Assembly (NCBI GenBank): GCA_018105865.1
Contig: JACLAT010000146.1
Location: forward strand, 36,001 to 100,000
Length of the DNA: 64,000 nucleotides
Direction: 5' to 3'
Source: Metaphire vulgaris
Taxonomy: Eukaryota; Annelida; Clitellata; Crassiclitellata; Megascolecidae
Under the pieces are notes generated by a model. That model saw only the letters and a list, made by a program, of their open reading frames with translations, searched no databases and had not been told where the DNA came from. Of the stretch, positions 1 to 9,688 are shown piece after piece; within the stretch, counting starts at the first letter, position 1; the number at the start of each line of letters is the position of its first letter. The translations under genes and the position numbers were made by a program.

Positions 1-300
1 ATGATCAATCTCAACTGCAATTGCTACCAAAACAGCGTGTAAACTGTATAATGTCAGAAAGCATTGACACACACTAGAAACAATAGAATTTTAATCCGTT
101 TGAATTTTTAGTGCTAGAAAAGTTCATAAAGTTAAAATAAGTAAAATAATCCTCAGGCACTTGAAGGTGAGACAATTTATTATCATCTGGACCAATAGAT
201 TTAAATTCCTACAGTTGCCAGGATGTATGGTATAAATGTGGTCCTCATAAATCATAATCTGAACCGCAAACTATATTAATAACTTCGATTTGTTGTTGAC
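1..300 (+). other. Intron-4 remnant of a third gene unit
   Basis: This stretch aligns by eye with intron 4 of unit A (about 19040-19640) and with a shorter piece of intron 4 of unit B (about 52290-52370). Shared phrases include 'caactgcaattgctacc', 'gaaagcattgacacac' and 'gaggtactgaagatgagac'-like sequence. No exon of the gene lies inside it. To its right the homology stops at a LINE fragment, and exons 5-8 of this unit are not seen anywhere before unit A. It is therefore the right-hand stub of a further, truncated paralogue whose 5' exons would lie left of the window. Confidence 0.7.
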
Positions 301-377
301 GCCATCATCAAAGGAAATTTAAATTTTTCAACATTTTACACTTCATATTTTGAAATGCCTGCAACATCTTTCGAACC

Positions 378-735
378 AGTTCACCGTAGTTAGATTCTTT
401 AATTTCGAAAAAAATATTTGAAAAAGCCATGCTTGATAGACTTTTAAAATATCTTGATAAATTTAACATGCTTTCTCTGTCCCAGTTTGAATTTAGGCCT
501 AACAACGCCACTACATGCCAATATTAAGTTTAAATGATACTATTTCAGAAAATTTTGAAACCAATAAACACATCATTGGTACGTCTTTAGACCTTGCTAA
601 AGCTTTCGACGTGGTTGACCACAAATTGCAACTTCACAAATTAAATTACTATGATATAAGGGGGCATCGCATAGATTTTCACCAGTTGTCCAGTTACTTG
701 ATAAATCGTATGCAATATACTTTTAGTTGATGAAA
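378..735 (+). mobile_element. Degraded LINE reverse-transcriptase fragment
   Basis: Broken reading frames give the fingers/palm part of a non-LTR reverse transcriptase: 'KIFEKAMLDRLLKYLDKFN' then 'SQFEFRPNNATT', and in another frame 'LDLAKAFDVVDHK' followed by 'SSYLINRMQY'. These are conserved RT blocks of the Jockey/CR1 type (FGFRP..ST, DLSKAFD.V.H). Frameshifts and stops separate the blocks, and no catalytic DD block is found, so it is dead. Confidence 0.75.
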
Positions 736-1185
736 TACAGTACTGCGATACAAAAGCAAGTGCAGGAGGAAACATATCTTATTCAATTGAACATAATCTA
801 AAGAAGAGATTAAATAACTATTCACTTTTAAGGCCTCTACATATTTTGGAAATAGATAATTCCTTACTGATTAGATTACAAACTTTCTTCCTTCATATAG
901 ACATATCAGCAAAGAGTTTGCCATAATAATTATTAGTGGCAATTCAGTGATAACTTTATGCATTCTTAAATGTCTCTAATTATCTTCATTATAAACCATG
1001 AGGCTAGAAGACAGGCACACTGACGGAACGATTCTAGTCACGGTTGAGACCCTAATGTCCACTCAGCGTTACTCAGCAGACGTCGGTGTTAAAAAAAGAC
1101 GATGAACAGCGTTCAGCTGCGAGGTGAAGTGTATGTCTAGACGTTTGGTTGACAACTTACTCTAGGTAAATGGCGGATGTCACTC
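736..1185. other. Spacer, nothing recognised
   Basis: AT-rich sequence without a supportable ORF, RNA or repeat. It may be further decayed LINE sequence continuing from the RT fragment on its left. Confidence 0.4.
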
Positions 1186-1302
1186 AAAAATCTTACGTGA
1201 TTGGAAAATTTAGAAATTTTCTCTGTGATCTGTGATCAGCATGACAAAAGCTATTTGGTACAGCAGAAATTGCACAGGAAACAAAAGCCTTGTTGACCAG
1301 TG
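1186..1302 (-). mobile_element. Solo end of the CACTGGTCAACAA TIR transposon
   Basis: About 117 bases match the reverse complement of the left end of the complete element at 3004-5390, ending in TTGTTGACCAGTG. Shared landmarks are 'cttacgtgat', 'gatcagcatgacaaaa' and 'gaaattgcacaggaaacaaa'. No coding part and no second terminus are visible, so this is a decayed or internally deleted copy. Confidence 0.65.
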
Positions 1303-1386
1303 TAATATTAGTTTCTCATCATAGAATCACCTAAAACACTAGACTAAAGGTCTTTCTTGAGATCTACAACGCTTATTTATTGTCGC

Positions 1387-1465
1387 TACAGGGTGGCGCA
1401 AAAAACAGGATTATATTAAATGCCAAGCCTAAATGTTACAAGTCCGGTTTTTGCGCTACCCTGTA
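1387..1465. mobile_element. Miniature mariner/Tc1-like inverted-repeat element
   Basis: A 79-bp segment with terminal inverted repeats: left TACAGGGTGGCGCAAAAAAC, right GTTTTTGCGCTACCCTGTA. The ACAGGGTG..CAAAA terminus and a possible TA target are typical of mariner/Tc1-derived MITEs. It has no coding capacity. Confidence 0.6.
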
Positions 1466-1610
1466 TTTAGTACCCATTCAGACTATCGCAAGCAATTTGC
1501 CTGATTATTTATAATTATCCCTCTTTGGGCGGATACAACGGGTCAACAGTGCATACAGCCTACCGCGTTCTGCTTAGCGTTGTACCGCCTGACTTTAGAT
1601 AGGCCTACGT

Positions 1611-2022
1611 CAGTGATGGGCACAAATTTGTATCCGAGGGCGCAAAAGTGTCTGCGATGAAAGCCGAGGACCGCACACATTTTTTCGGCATTTAGAATTA
1701 AATTTTTAAGTAGTTTCCAAAACGACTTTAACATAGCGTATAGTATATACTGTGTAGTGTAAGTATTTATTAATAAACCAAGACTGTCAAGTCGAAGAAA
1801 AGTTAGTAAATATTCAAATATTATTTCTAGTTAACGATCAAGTGCCAAAGTGTAAATCCAATTTGAATGCTGAATTTTCCATTAAGGTGTTGTCAAATGT
1901 TTCATATGTTTCATATGTTTTAGAGGGCTGCACATTAATGTAGTATCTCTCGATGTCGGGGGCCGCTCAAAAGGGCTTCGAGGGCCGCATGTGGCCCGCG
2001 GGTCGAACTTTGCCCATTTTTG
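1611..2022. mobile_element. hAT-type MITE with exact 8-bp target duplication
   Basis: The 412-bp element starts CAGTGATGGGCACAAA and ends TTTGCCCATTTTTG. It is flanked on both sides by the identical 8-mer GCCTACGT (1603-1610 and 2023-2030). Short CAG-type inverted repeats plus an exact 8-bp duplication identify the hAT superfamily. The right part contains the GGCCGCATGTGGCCCGCGGG phrase seen in many animal hAT ends. No transposase is present. Confidence 0.9.
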
Positions 2023-2030
2023 GCCTACGT

Positions 2031-2505
2031 GCTAAACTCTACAGTTACACAGTGTTAAGTTAGTCTGTCCATTCAAGGCAGCCGCAGTTTCTATAATAAA
2101 GAAGACTTGTTATGGTAAGTATCATAATCAATAATTTAAAATACCTCTAAACGAGATCAACGATAAGAACTGAGTCTTCCAGTCGGTTTCGCTTAATAAG
2201 TTAATTTGTAGAAGCTCTAGCATGAAGACGACCAGAGTATATTCTGTTTGAAGTAGTTGGAAGCTATGTATCCTGGATAATGGCCTTCGTGGGGTGTGTT
2301 CAAAGTTAACTATAAGTGACTGAACATTCCGGTAATATACTGTACACTAATGGACGCCGATGTTTGTTGTCTTCTGTACTGAATGCGATGACGGATGACA
2401 GTAATTGTGCACTTGAATAGCGACATCTAAGTATATTAAACAAATATGAAAAAAATGAGAAATGAGGACATCTGACAATACACACGATCCACGGAAACAA
2501 TAATT
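2031..2505. other. Spacer, nothing recognised
   Basis: No convincing ORF or repeat. A good-looking splice donor (ATG|GTAAGT near 2113) occurs, but no matching sequence was found upstream of unit B, so it is not called. Confidence 0.35.
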
Positions 2506-2509
2506 GTCG

Positions 2510-2745
2510 ATAAAGTACGCATAAGGAGATTAACTTGATTTGGACATGTTAAAAGAATGGACAACAATAGATGGGTCTATAAACTACTACGCACATACAA
2601 ATCAGAAGAAAACAGAGGGCGAGGAAGACCAAGAGAAAGTTGGATGGATAACATAAAGAAGGATCTGGAAACAAAAAACATGACAATCGTAAGAAGGATA
2701 CAAACTAACACAAGATCGATCGAAATGGAAATGCTTCGTATCTAA
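2510..2745 (+). mobile_element. LINE ORF2 C-terminal fragment
   Basis: The reading frame contains 'FGHVKRMDNNRW', then 'NRGRGRPRESWMDNIKKDL'. This is the conserved C-terminal tail of RTE/CR1-like LINE polyproteins (W.GH..RM......G.RSRGRP...W.D.I..DL). The reverse-transcriptase core is missing, so this is a 5'-truncated fragment. Confidence 0.65.
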
Positions 2746-2760
2746 CTACAGTATTTCCGA

Positions 2761-2840
2761 GTGATCGGAAGATTCGGTACCGGAAGATTCGGTACCGGTC
2801 ATGGAAGATTCGGTACCGGAACATTGGGAACGGTATTTTC
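2761..2840 (+). repeat. Left arm of GGAAGATTCGGTACC repeats
   Basis: Four imperfect units of GGAAGATTCGGTACC (period about 15-25 bp). The reverse-complement form GGTACCGAATTATCC recurs at 5488-5597 on the other side of the TIR transposon, giving a foldback-like arrangement. Confidence 0.7.
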
Positions 2841-3003
2841 AGGATGTCAAATTCGGTTACATGTGTTAGGCACTGGTTCTACCTCTCCAACCCCACCTCA
2901 CCTACCCAATTCCAGGGCCCCACTGGCTTTGGGTGGTGTATATACTTATGTATATGCCCTATATATTTAGGTAGAATTTAGGTAGGCATACTATTGATAA
3001 TTA

Positions 3004-5390
3004 CACTGGTCAACAAGGTTTTTGTTTTCTGTGCAATTTCTGGTGTTCCAGGTAGATTTTGTCATGCTGATTACAGGAATAATTTTGAAATTTTCCTATC
3101 ACGTAAGTTTTTTGAGAAAAAGCTGATTTTAAATTTTAAAATTATAAGAATTTTAAAATCGTGGTTTTCGACAGTTATCTGAGTTATGGGTATTCAGGTT
3201 AGGCAAGAATCTTATGTGACCGCCATAACAGATGTAATATGCACTGCTGGCTCACTTAACTACATGGATTTTGAAAATTAGTATAATTAGGCATGTCCAG
3301 ACATGCCCAGACGCGCCCATACCTGTCTTCAAGACTACATGCCTAGCATGTATTGTTGCTATGGTTACGCAGTCCTATATAAATACCAAGCAGCACTAGG
3401 AAACAGCTGCAGTCTTTCTATTTGATGAGATATAACTGTTTAGTTAAAGGCTGTGAATTGAATATATTAACTAATTTAATTAAAGTTTCTGAAATGTCGC
3501 GTCGATGTCGCAATAGCAGTGACACGTTCTGCTACATCTGTGGAGAGTTTACGTTGAAATCACAGAAGCGGAGTATGACAGCAATCATAAAGAAAGGATA
3601 TGAGTTATACTTTGGATGCAAAATTGGCGACCAGGACAAAGTATGGGCAACTCATATATGTTGTTCATCTTGGGCCACCAGTCTGCGAGCTTGGCTTGCA
3701 GGTAAGCGTCCATCCATGCCATTCGCCATAGCAATGATATGGAGGGAGCAGAATAATCATGTAACGGATTGCTATTTCTGCATGACGAATGTTACAGGAT
3801 TTTCTTCAAAGAATAGGAAGTCTATTGAGTATCCTAACTTTGCCTCGGCAATGAGACCAGTTCCACACGACGAGAGTCTTCCTGTTCCAACCCTCCCCGA
3901 GTTTTGGACAATGGAGGACGAGGACGAGCATGCAGAGACAGATGAAATGCTGCAGATAGTTGATGATTCAGCTACGGAAGACCCAGAGTTTGAGCCATCG
4001 ACATCCAGCAATCATCATTTGATTTCTCAGGCAGAGCTCAATGATCTGGTCAGAGACTTAGATTTGTCAAAAAATCAAGCAGAATTGCTTGGATCTAGGT
4101 TGCAGGGATGGAATCTGCTCTCTCCAGGTACAAAAATTTCAGTATTTCGTAAACGGCATGAAGACTTGACTCGATTCTTCAAAAATCGACAGTCTTACTT
4201 TTTTGCATTGACATTGATGGATTGCTTTCTGCTTTCGGCTGTAAGCACAATCCATCCGAATGGCGACTTTTGTTGACTCTTCGCTGTTAAGTTTAAAGGC
4301 TGTTTTGCTGCACAATGGCAGTTCATACCCTTCAGTACCCATTGGACATGCTGCTTACATGAAGGAAACATATGAGAACATGCAGCTGTTATTGAAACAC
4401 ATAAAATACTCGAGATACAACTGGAATATATGTGGAGATCTGAAAGTTGTTGCAATTCTACTCGGTCTGCAGCTAGGCTACACCAAGTACTGCTGCTTTC
4501 TTTGCGAGTGGGACAGCCGAGATAGAGATTCACATTATGTGAGAAAGGTCTGGCCACCTCTCAGGGACTTGGTTCCAGGACAGAAGAACGTTAAACATGA
4601 TCCTCTCGTTGATCCGAAGAACATTTATCTCCCACCTTTGCACATCAAACTTGGGTTAATGAAAAACTTTGTCAAAGCAATGAACAAAGAAAGTGAAGCC
4701 TTTACATACTTACGACAGAGGTTTCCACGCACCAGTGATGCTAAAATAAAAGAAGGCGTTTTTGTTGGCCCACAGATTCGAGAGATGCTCAAGGACAGTC
4801 ACTTTGAGGGCCTTCTGCAGGGTGCCGAGCATGTTGCCTGGACAGCCTTCAGGGATGTTGTTGCTAACTTTCTGGGCAACTACAAGGCGCCAAACTATGT
4901 TGCACAAGTTGGAAATCTGCTACAAGCTTACAAGACAATGAAATGCAACATGTCACTGAAGATATACTTCCTTCATTCTCACTTGGACTTCTTCCCAGAC
5001 AATCTCGGCGCCGTCAGTGATGAACATGGTGAAAGATTTCACAAAGACATTGCCAGCATCGAGAAACGCTACCAGGGAAAGTGGAGTCCGTCTATGCTCG
5101 GAGAGTACTGTTGGTCACTGATAAGTGAAGCACAGGACAGTGACTACAAACGAAAATCTACAGCAAAACATTTCTAATTTTCTCATGTCTTGTCATTATT
5201 GCCTAGATACTTCTGTAGGATTATGTTGCAGAAGACGTTACAATACTAAATGCTAAATTGTCGATTTCTTAAAAACCTTACGTGATACAGAAATTCTAAT
5301 TACATATTTGTGTTCAGCAAGTCAAAATCTATTAGTTTCACCAAAATTTGTAGAGGAAACAAAAACTTGCATAAAATTTGTTGACCAGTG
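3004..5390 (+). mobile_element. TIR DNA transposon, copy 1 (CACTGGTCAACAA ends)
   Basis: A 2387-bp element bounded by CACTGGTCAACAA and TTGTTGACCAGTG. The inverted similarity continues inward (…cttacgtgat… near both ends). The direct flanks read TTA on both sides (3001-3003, 5391-5393), a possible 3-bp target duplication. It carries one long coding region broken by frameshifts. An inverted, near-identical copy lies at 34454-36832. The superfamily is not assigned: the protein is of a type I know as an uncharacterised repeated protein in arthropod, cnidarian and other invertebrate genomes. Confidence 0.75.
3494..5177 (+). pseudogene. Transposon-encoded protein, frameshifted
   Basis: The N-terminal part (3494-4276) has paired cysteines in a zinc-ribbon-like pattern (CYICGEF, HICCSS, CYFCMTN) and then an acidic stretch. 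The C-terminal part, in another frame (about 4260-5177), carries the blocks NICGDLK, CCFLCEWDSR, LPPLHIKLGLMKNFVKAM, GPQIREML and DEHGERFHKDI. Such blocks recur in a widespread invertebrate repeat-encoded protein; I infer a transposase-like role but cannot point to a proven catalytic triad. The frame change around 4190-4290 results from indels, so this copy is dead. Confidence 0.65.
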
Positions 5391-5422
5391 TTATATTCAT
5401 TTTACTGATTTATGCAGTTTTA

Positions 5423-5452
5423 AGATTAGGGTTAGGGTTAGGATTAGGGTTT
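5423..5452 (+). repeat. Short TTAGGG-like interstitial telomeric repeat
   Basis: About five units of TTAGGG/ATTAGGG run in tandem between the transposon's right end and the GGTACCG arm. The metazoan telomere unit is TTAGGG; here the array is far too short to be a telomere. Confidence 0.6.
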
Positions 5453-5487
5453 TGCCTACTGATTTGTATGTCGAACATGTGCCATTT

Positions 5488-5597
5488 TATCCGGTACCGA
5501 ATTATCCGGTACCGAATTATCCGGTACCGAATATTCCACAAGTAAAATTTTGGTGCCGAATTTTCCGGTACCGAATGTTTCCGGGAACCGTATATCC
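5488..5597 (-). repeat. Right arm of GGTACCGAATTATCC repeats
   Basis: Imperfect units of GGTACCGAATTATCC, the reverse complement of the array at 2761-2840. The outer ends (GGGAACGGTA on the left, GGGAACCGTA on the right) also resemble each other in inverted sense. The two arms enclose the complete TIR transposon. Confidence 0.7.
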
Positions 5598-5602
5598 GCC
5601 AT

Positions 5603-5725
5603 GCAGGCAGAAAGTGAAGAAGAAGAAGTAAAGAAGAAGCAGAAGAAGAAGAAGAAGATGATGATGACGATGATGACGACGACGATGCTGATGATGGTGA
5701 TAATGATGATGATAGCGGTATCTTT
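5603..5725 (+). repeat. GAA/GAT trinucleotide microsatellite
   Basis: Purine-rich run of GAAGAAGAA grading into GATGATGACGAC. ORFs across it are low-complexity Lys/Glu/Met strings and are not genes. Confidence 0.85.
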
Positions 5726-5829
5726 ACTCGACGCCATCAAGAAATGGTAGGCCTCTTTCGAATCCATACCAAAAACATCAAGTCAGATTCGAGTTTTCAG
5801 TGCTTGATGATTCATTCATTCATAACTGA

Positions 5830-6320
5830 CAACTTATATAACGCAGTATGCATGACAAAAGGTCAAAATCAAGAGCACTTTACAGCAAATAAAATATCTC
5901 AACTGTACAAAATATTAAACAAGTGTGCTTTGAGTCTTCTGGCGAACATTTCAGGAGAAGTCACTTCTGTCACGTTATCCGGCAGTGCGTTCCATAGAGC
6001 CGGAATCCCGCGAGACACCGATCTCTCTCCGAATATCGCAGTCTTGGCCGGTGGTGGTATGAACAGCCGAGGATCGGAGTCGTGAACGCACTTCGGTTGT
6101 CGTCTGCATGTGTATCAGCGCCGTTAGATAGTCCGGGCAGGTGGGATCACGGAGCATTCGATACGTAAACCAGCATCGTTTGTACCTGATCCTTTGCGGA
6201 ATTCGCAGCCAGTGGAGCCGGTCTCTCAGTATAGGTGTTACGTGCTCGTTCCACTTGACACCAAAGATCACTCGAGCAGCCGCATTTAGAACTGACTGCA
6301 GCCGATTCAACTGATTAAAG
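5830..6320 (-). mobile_element. CR1/L2-like LINE 3' part
   Basis: Read on the minus strand, the frame gives '[17 protein letters not shown]', '[19 protein letters not shown]' and 'YKRCWFTYRMLRDPT', the C-terminal thumb region of CR1/L2-like reverse transcriptases. It is followed by a short 3' untranslated part. It is 5'-truncated, the usual outcome of target-primed reverse transcription. Confidence 0.75.
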
Positions 6321-6564
6321 GTCGTAGGCCTATCCGTTAAAAATATTATTGGAAATGGAAAAGAGAATGCCCATAAACTGAATTCCTAGATCCACCCATG
6401 ATTTATCGCTGTAGTACAAATTTCTTCAAAAGATAAAAATAGATGGCAAAACTAATGAAATAATACTGCATCGCGATTTCGACACTATTCGAGGAGGTCG
6501 TATGTATTATGGGTGGCTATTTTAGCCACGTGATCGCTCCTAGACCAATTACTGTACATGATTA
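6321..6564. other. Spacer between LINE fragments
   Basis: No recognisable feature. Confidence 0.35.
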
Positions 6565-7008
6565 GGCCCGCTGGAACGATCACGTTACACCGTTGCTCAG
6601 AGACAAGCTTCACTGGCTTGCAATTGGAGGACGCATGACCTACAAGCGATGCCTGATTACATATCGGGCCCTGAACGACATCACCTGTCCGGAGTACATA
6701 TCAACACTCGTATGCAGGCAACGACGAATGACAGACGCGCGGAACTTCGATCCAGTAGTCGGACATTGTTGATCGTCCTTCCGACTTCAAAGACCGCTGT
6801 GTTCGGTGACAGAACAGTCACGCGGGGAAATCCAGCCTTGTGGAACTCGCTGCCGAGCGATGTGATTAATGCGAAGTCCGTTGGCTGTTTTGAGAAGCTC
6901 CTAAAGACACACATATTTAACATCTCTTATACATGTAGGTGACTCCTTTGTAAAGCGCTCTTGTGTTTAGCTCCAGTTATGTTTCTACGCTATATATAAT
7001 TGTCATAG

Positions 7009-7042
<34 letters not shown>
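6565..7042 (+). mobile_element. CR1/L2-like LINE 3' end with AAT tail
   Basis: Begins with 'HRCSETSFTGL'-type thumb sequence and continues to the C-terminal motif 'RGNPALWNSLPSDVINAKSV'. It then runs through a short 3' end to 'cgctatatataattgtc' and a tail of ATA/AAT repeats (7008-7042). 5'-truncated. Confidence 0.75.
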
Positions 7043-7043
<1 letters not shown>

Positions 7044-7394
7044 CGCTTAACCGCCATTGTGCCGGAAAAATCCGGCGTACGGGGGAAAATTGCTCACGCC
7101 ATAGCGCCGGAATTTTCCGGCATTTTCCTATTGGCTCTTGGCAATCCCCGGCGTAAGGAATTATTAATCGTTGGCGTAAACAATAAAGAAGGTCGGCCTG
7201 TAGATAACTTTTGGGACAATTTTAGGCGTAATTTTGTTTGAAATGGGGGGGGGGAGACGAAACTTCTATTCCCAGCGTTTGCAGTGGAGGCAGCCAATGG
7301 TGAAATACCACATCTCTATCCCTTTTCTTAGCAGAAGGGTTAGGGTTAGGTTATTAGTTTTATAGTATCTACAAACTTTCAGGCCAGTAATGAA
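7043..7394. other. Palindrome-bearing spacer
   Basis: Holds two perfect or near-perfect GC-ended palindromes (GCCGGAAAAATCCGGC near 7060 and GCCGGAATTTTCCGGC near 7105) and a short TTAGGG doublet near 7337. No gene seen. Confidence 0.4.
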
Positions 7395-7890
7395 ATAAAA
7401 ATTAAATTATAAAATTATAAAATTATTATTATATTATATTATATTATATTATATTATATTATATTATATTATATTATATTATATTATATTATATTATATA
7501 TATATATTATATATAACATATATTATATATATTATTTATATATTATATATATATATTATATATTATATATATTATATATATTATATTATATTATACAATA
7601 TATTATATTGTATTATATTTTTATATATTATATTATATTATATATACTATATATATTATATATATAATTTATATATTATATATATATTATATATATATCA
7701 TATATATTATATATATTATATTATATTATACAATATATTATATTATATTTATATATATTATATTATATATATGCTATATATATAATATATATATGTTATA
7801 TATATATTATATTATATATATTATATATATTATATATATTATATATATTATATATATTATATATATTATATTATAATATGTTATAAAATT
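7395..7890. repeat. Long AT-only microsatellite (ATATT/TATAT)
   Basis: Almost 500 bp of ATATT pentamers grading into mixed TA/TATAT repeats. Likely a length-unstable simple repeat; no coding potential. Confidence 0.95.
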
Positions 7891-8305
7891 AAATTATAAA
7901 ATTTCATGATATTTGCATGTGGCGTCAGGATTATTTTTGGTCTCTGGCGGCGAAGCGGATAATAATAATAAATGATCGGACCGGTTGTACCGGCGATTTT
8001 CCATTAATTAGATTATAATTACCAGTGGCAGTGAAGCTGCAAGACTACATATATACAGAACAGCCCACATCACCACTTAACGTTCTACGATACCATCTAG
8101 CTTGACATTACATGTATGTCTGCACACTGTTGGCGGCCCAGTTTTAAGGCTACGCATTGGCGATAGCCTTATTTTTTTAAATTAACAGGATCTGTTCTAC
8201 ACTGTGAGCCATAAAAAGACAAACCCCTTTTGATACATAGTCTACTTTGTGTTAGATAGGCCTAATCCACAAAAATTTAACAGCAAATTCTTTTTGGCAA
8301 TATAT
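7891..8305. other. Spacer, nothing recognised
   Basis: AT-rich; possibly decayed LINE tail (AATAATAATAA near 7961). No gene called. Confidence 0.3.
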
Positions 8306-8590
8306 CAGGGGCGGGAAGATGGCAGATTGGTAAAACACTAAAGCGGCACGCTGAAGGAGCGAGTTCAACTCCCGCAGGAGCCCCTAAGTTCGACTCAGCC
8401 TTCATTCGCTTGAGGGCGGTGGTAATGAGTAGGGTAATGAGTAGCAGCTTTGGCTGCGAAAATAAAACGCGGGCCTGGATAAGGCAATGACAAGATACTC
8501 TAGATTACTGGCGCAAGCCACCTGCGTCGCTGCTTGCCTGAAACTAGAGACCAGTGCCGAGTATGGGCGAGCCTTTACCTTTACCTTTAT
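8306..8590 (+). mobile_element. tRNA-like SINE with CTTTAC tail
   Basis: The 5' part has pol III promoter-like boxes (GGCAGATTGGTAAAACAC near 8330; GAGTTCAACTCCC near 8363). The body contains GCCACCTGCGTCGCTG, and the 3' tail is CTTTACCTTTACCTTTA. The same body and tail recur in reverse orientation at 43291-43421 and 49260-49381, showing a dispersed family. I call a tRNA-derived SINE; the precise tRNA parent is not identified. Confidence 0.6.
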
Positions 8591-8859
8591 TATCTTTAAA
8601 CACGTCCTTCATGGATCCTGCAGTTTAAGCATCGAACGAATTTCACTTAATTCCATAACTTAGCATTCGCATTTGAATTCCAATGGAATGTTGAACATAA
8701 CATAGCCTAAGTCGTCAGTTCTAATAAATTCCGAATTACATCAAATTCAACACCACTGTACTTCAAATTAATAAGACCTCTATTTTAATCTTCGTAGCCT
8801 TCACTGCAAAGACTAACTTCTCAGAGAGTAAGCGATAAATATATTCAGTAGATGGCGCT

Positions 8860-9403
8860 AATAGTTGAAGAGATATGAACTTGCAGACAGATTAGAATTA
8901 GCACACCATCTGTTTGGTAATATGGGAGTCCGATAAATAGGGGCCCATGATAAGGCAAAGGGGCCCATGATAAGGCAAAGGGCCGGTGCGTTGAGGGTCA
9001 GCGTGAGTATGAAGGAAAAGGCCTGTACAAGAAAGGTACACGGTACAAGGCACACGGTACACGACAGTATCATTACCGGAGGAAAAACTGAAGAACTATA
9101 AGAAATTTGCAAAAATCAAACCTCATGGTTTAAGAGGCAGTGTATGCAGCATGATGGTATGAAAGTGGAACTGAGTGGATGTAGCTTATGCAATTATGGG
9201 TTTTGAATTAAACATTTACCAAGAAGACGGGTTTTGAATTTAACATTTACAAAGATCGTCTCCTTGTCGTTCAAAAAGTAAGACTGCTACATGTACATCA
9301 TCGAAATATTTTTACCATCACAGACTCAAAAGTATCTTATCATACAGAAAAGTGGAATGCGTTATTTGCTATTTTTATATTTGCTTTGTTTTATTTTAAC
9401 CAG
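8860..9403 (+). promoter_or_regulatory. Upstream region of unit A with GGTACACGG repeats
   Basis: Contains a duplicated 20-mer-scale block (GGGGCCCATGATAAGGCAAA twice) and GGTACACGGTACA-type repeats at about 9035-9065. Comparable but longer GGTACACGG repeats precede unit B. The coding start lies 8 nt after a pyrimidine-rich tract ending in CAG, so a non-coding first exon and the real promoter should lie in or upstream of this region. No TATA box is claimed. Confidence 0.35.
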
Positions 9404-9688
9404 CTTGCAAAATGTCGACATCAGATGACAATGAGAATCTCTTGAATCTATATCACGAATTTCTAGAAGAGTCCATTGATCCAGATCACGGTTTTTTGGA
9501 TAAACTCAAATGTAAAAATGCGTTAACGAAAAAAGAAATGCTAGAAGTGGAGGCTCAAGCAACATATATTCGACGAAATTCAAAACTTTTGGAATACATT
9601 TCAGCCAAGTGTAAATACGATGACCTTCTCTCAGCACTAAGAGACTCATGTCAATCGCACATTGCAAACTACGTTGAAGCAAATGGAG
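9404..9688 (+). CDS. Unit A exon 1: CARD1 (start codon 9412)
   Basis: Encodes residues 1-92, a clear CARD. Helix landmarks are '[16 protein letters not shown]', '[18 protein letters not shown]', '[12 protein letters not shown]' and '[17 protein letters not shown]'. These follow the usual six-helix spacing, with the family's (R/K)LL and AL+..GQ.HL signatures. The exon opens after a good acceptor (tttattttaaccag), and the ATG follows 8 nt inside, implying a 5' non-coding exon. It closes GGAG|GCAAGT, a GC-type donor of strong consensus, leaving phase 1. Using the GC donor is what makes the frame continue into CARD2; no GT donor in the right phase is present before the in-frame stop at 9694. Confidence 0.85.

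Noticed and set aside
2060..2125. 5' non-coding exon of unit A with donor ATG|GTAAGT
   Set aside because: No counterpart was found upstream of unit B, it is 7 kb from exon 1 and transposons lie between; unsupported.
3422..5177. Two adjacent host zinc-finger genes
   Set aside because: The two ORFs are one frameshifted transposon protein, bounded by terminal inverted repeats and present again in inverted orientation.
5423..5452. A true telomere end
   Set aside because: Only about five units, embedded between transposon sequences.
8320..8380. A genuine tRNA gene
   Set aside because: Box A and box B-like strings are present, but no cloverleaf could be drawn and the sequence is part of a repeated element with a tail.
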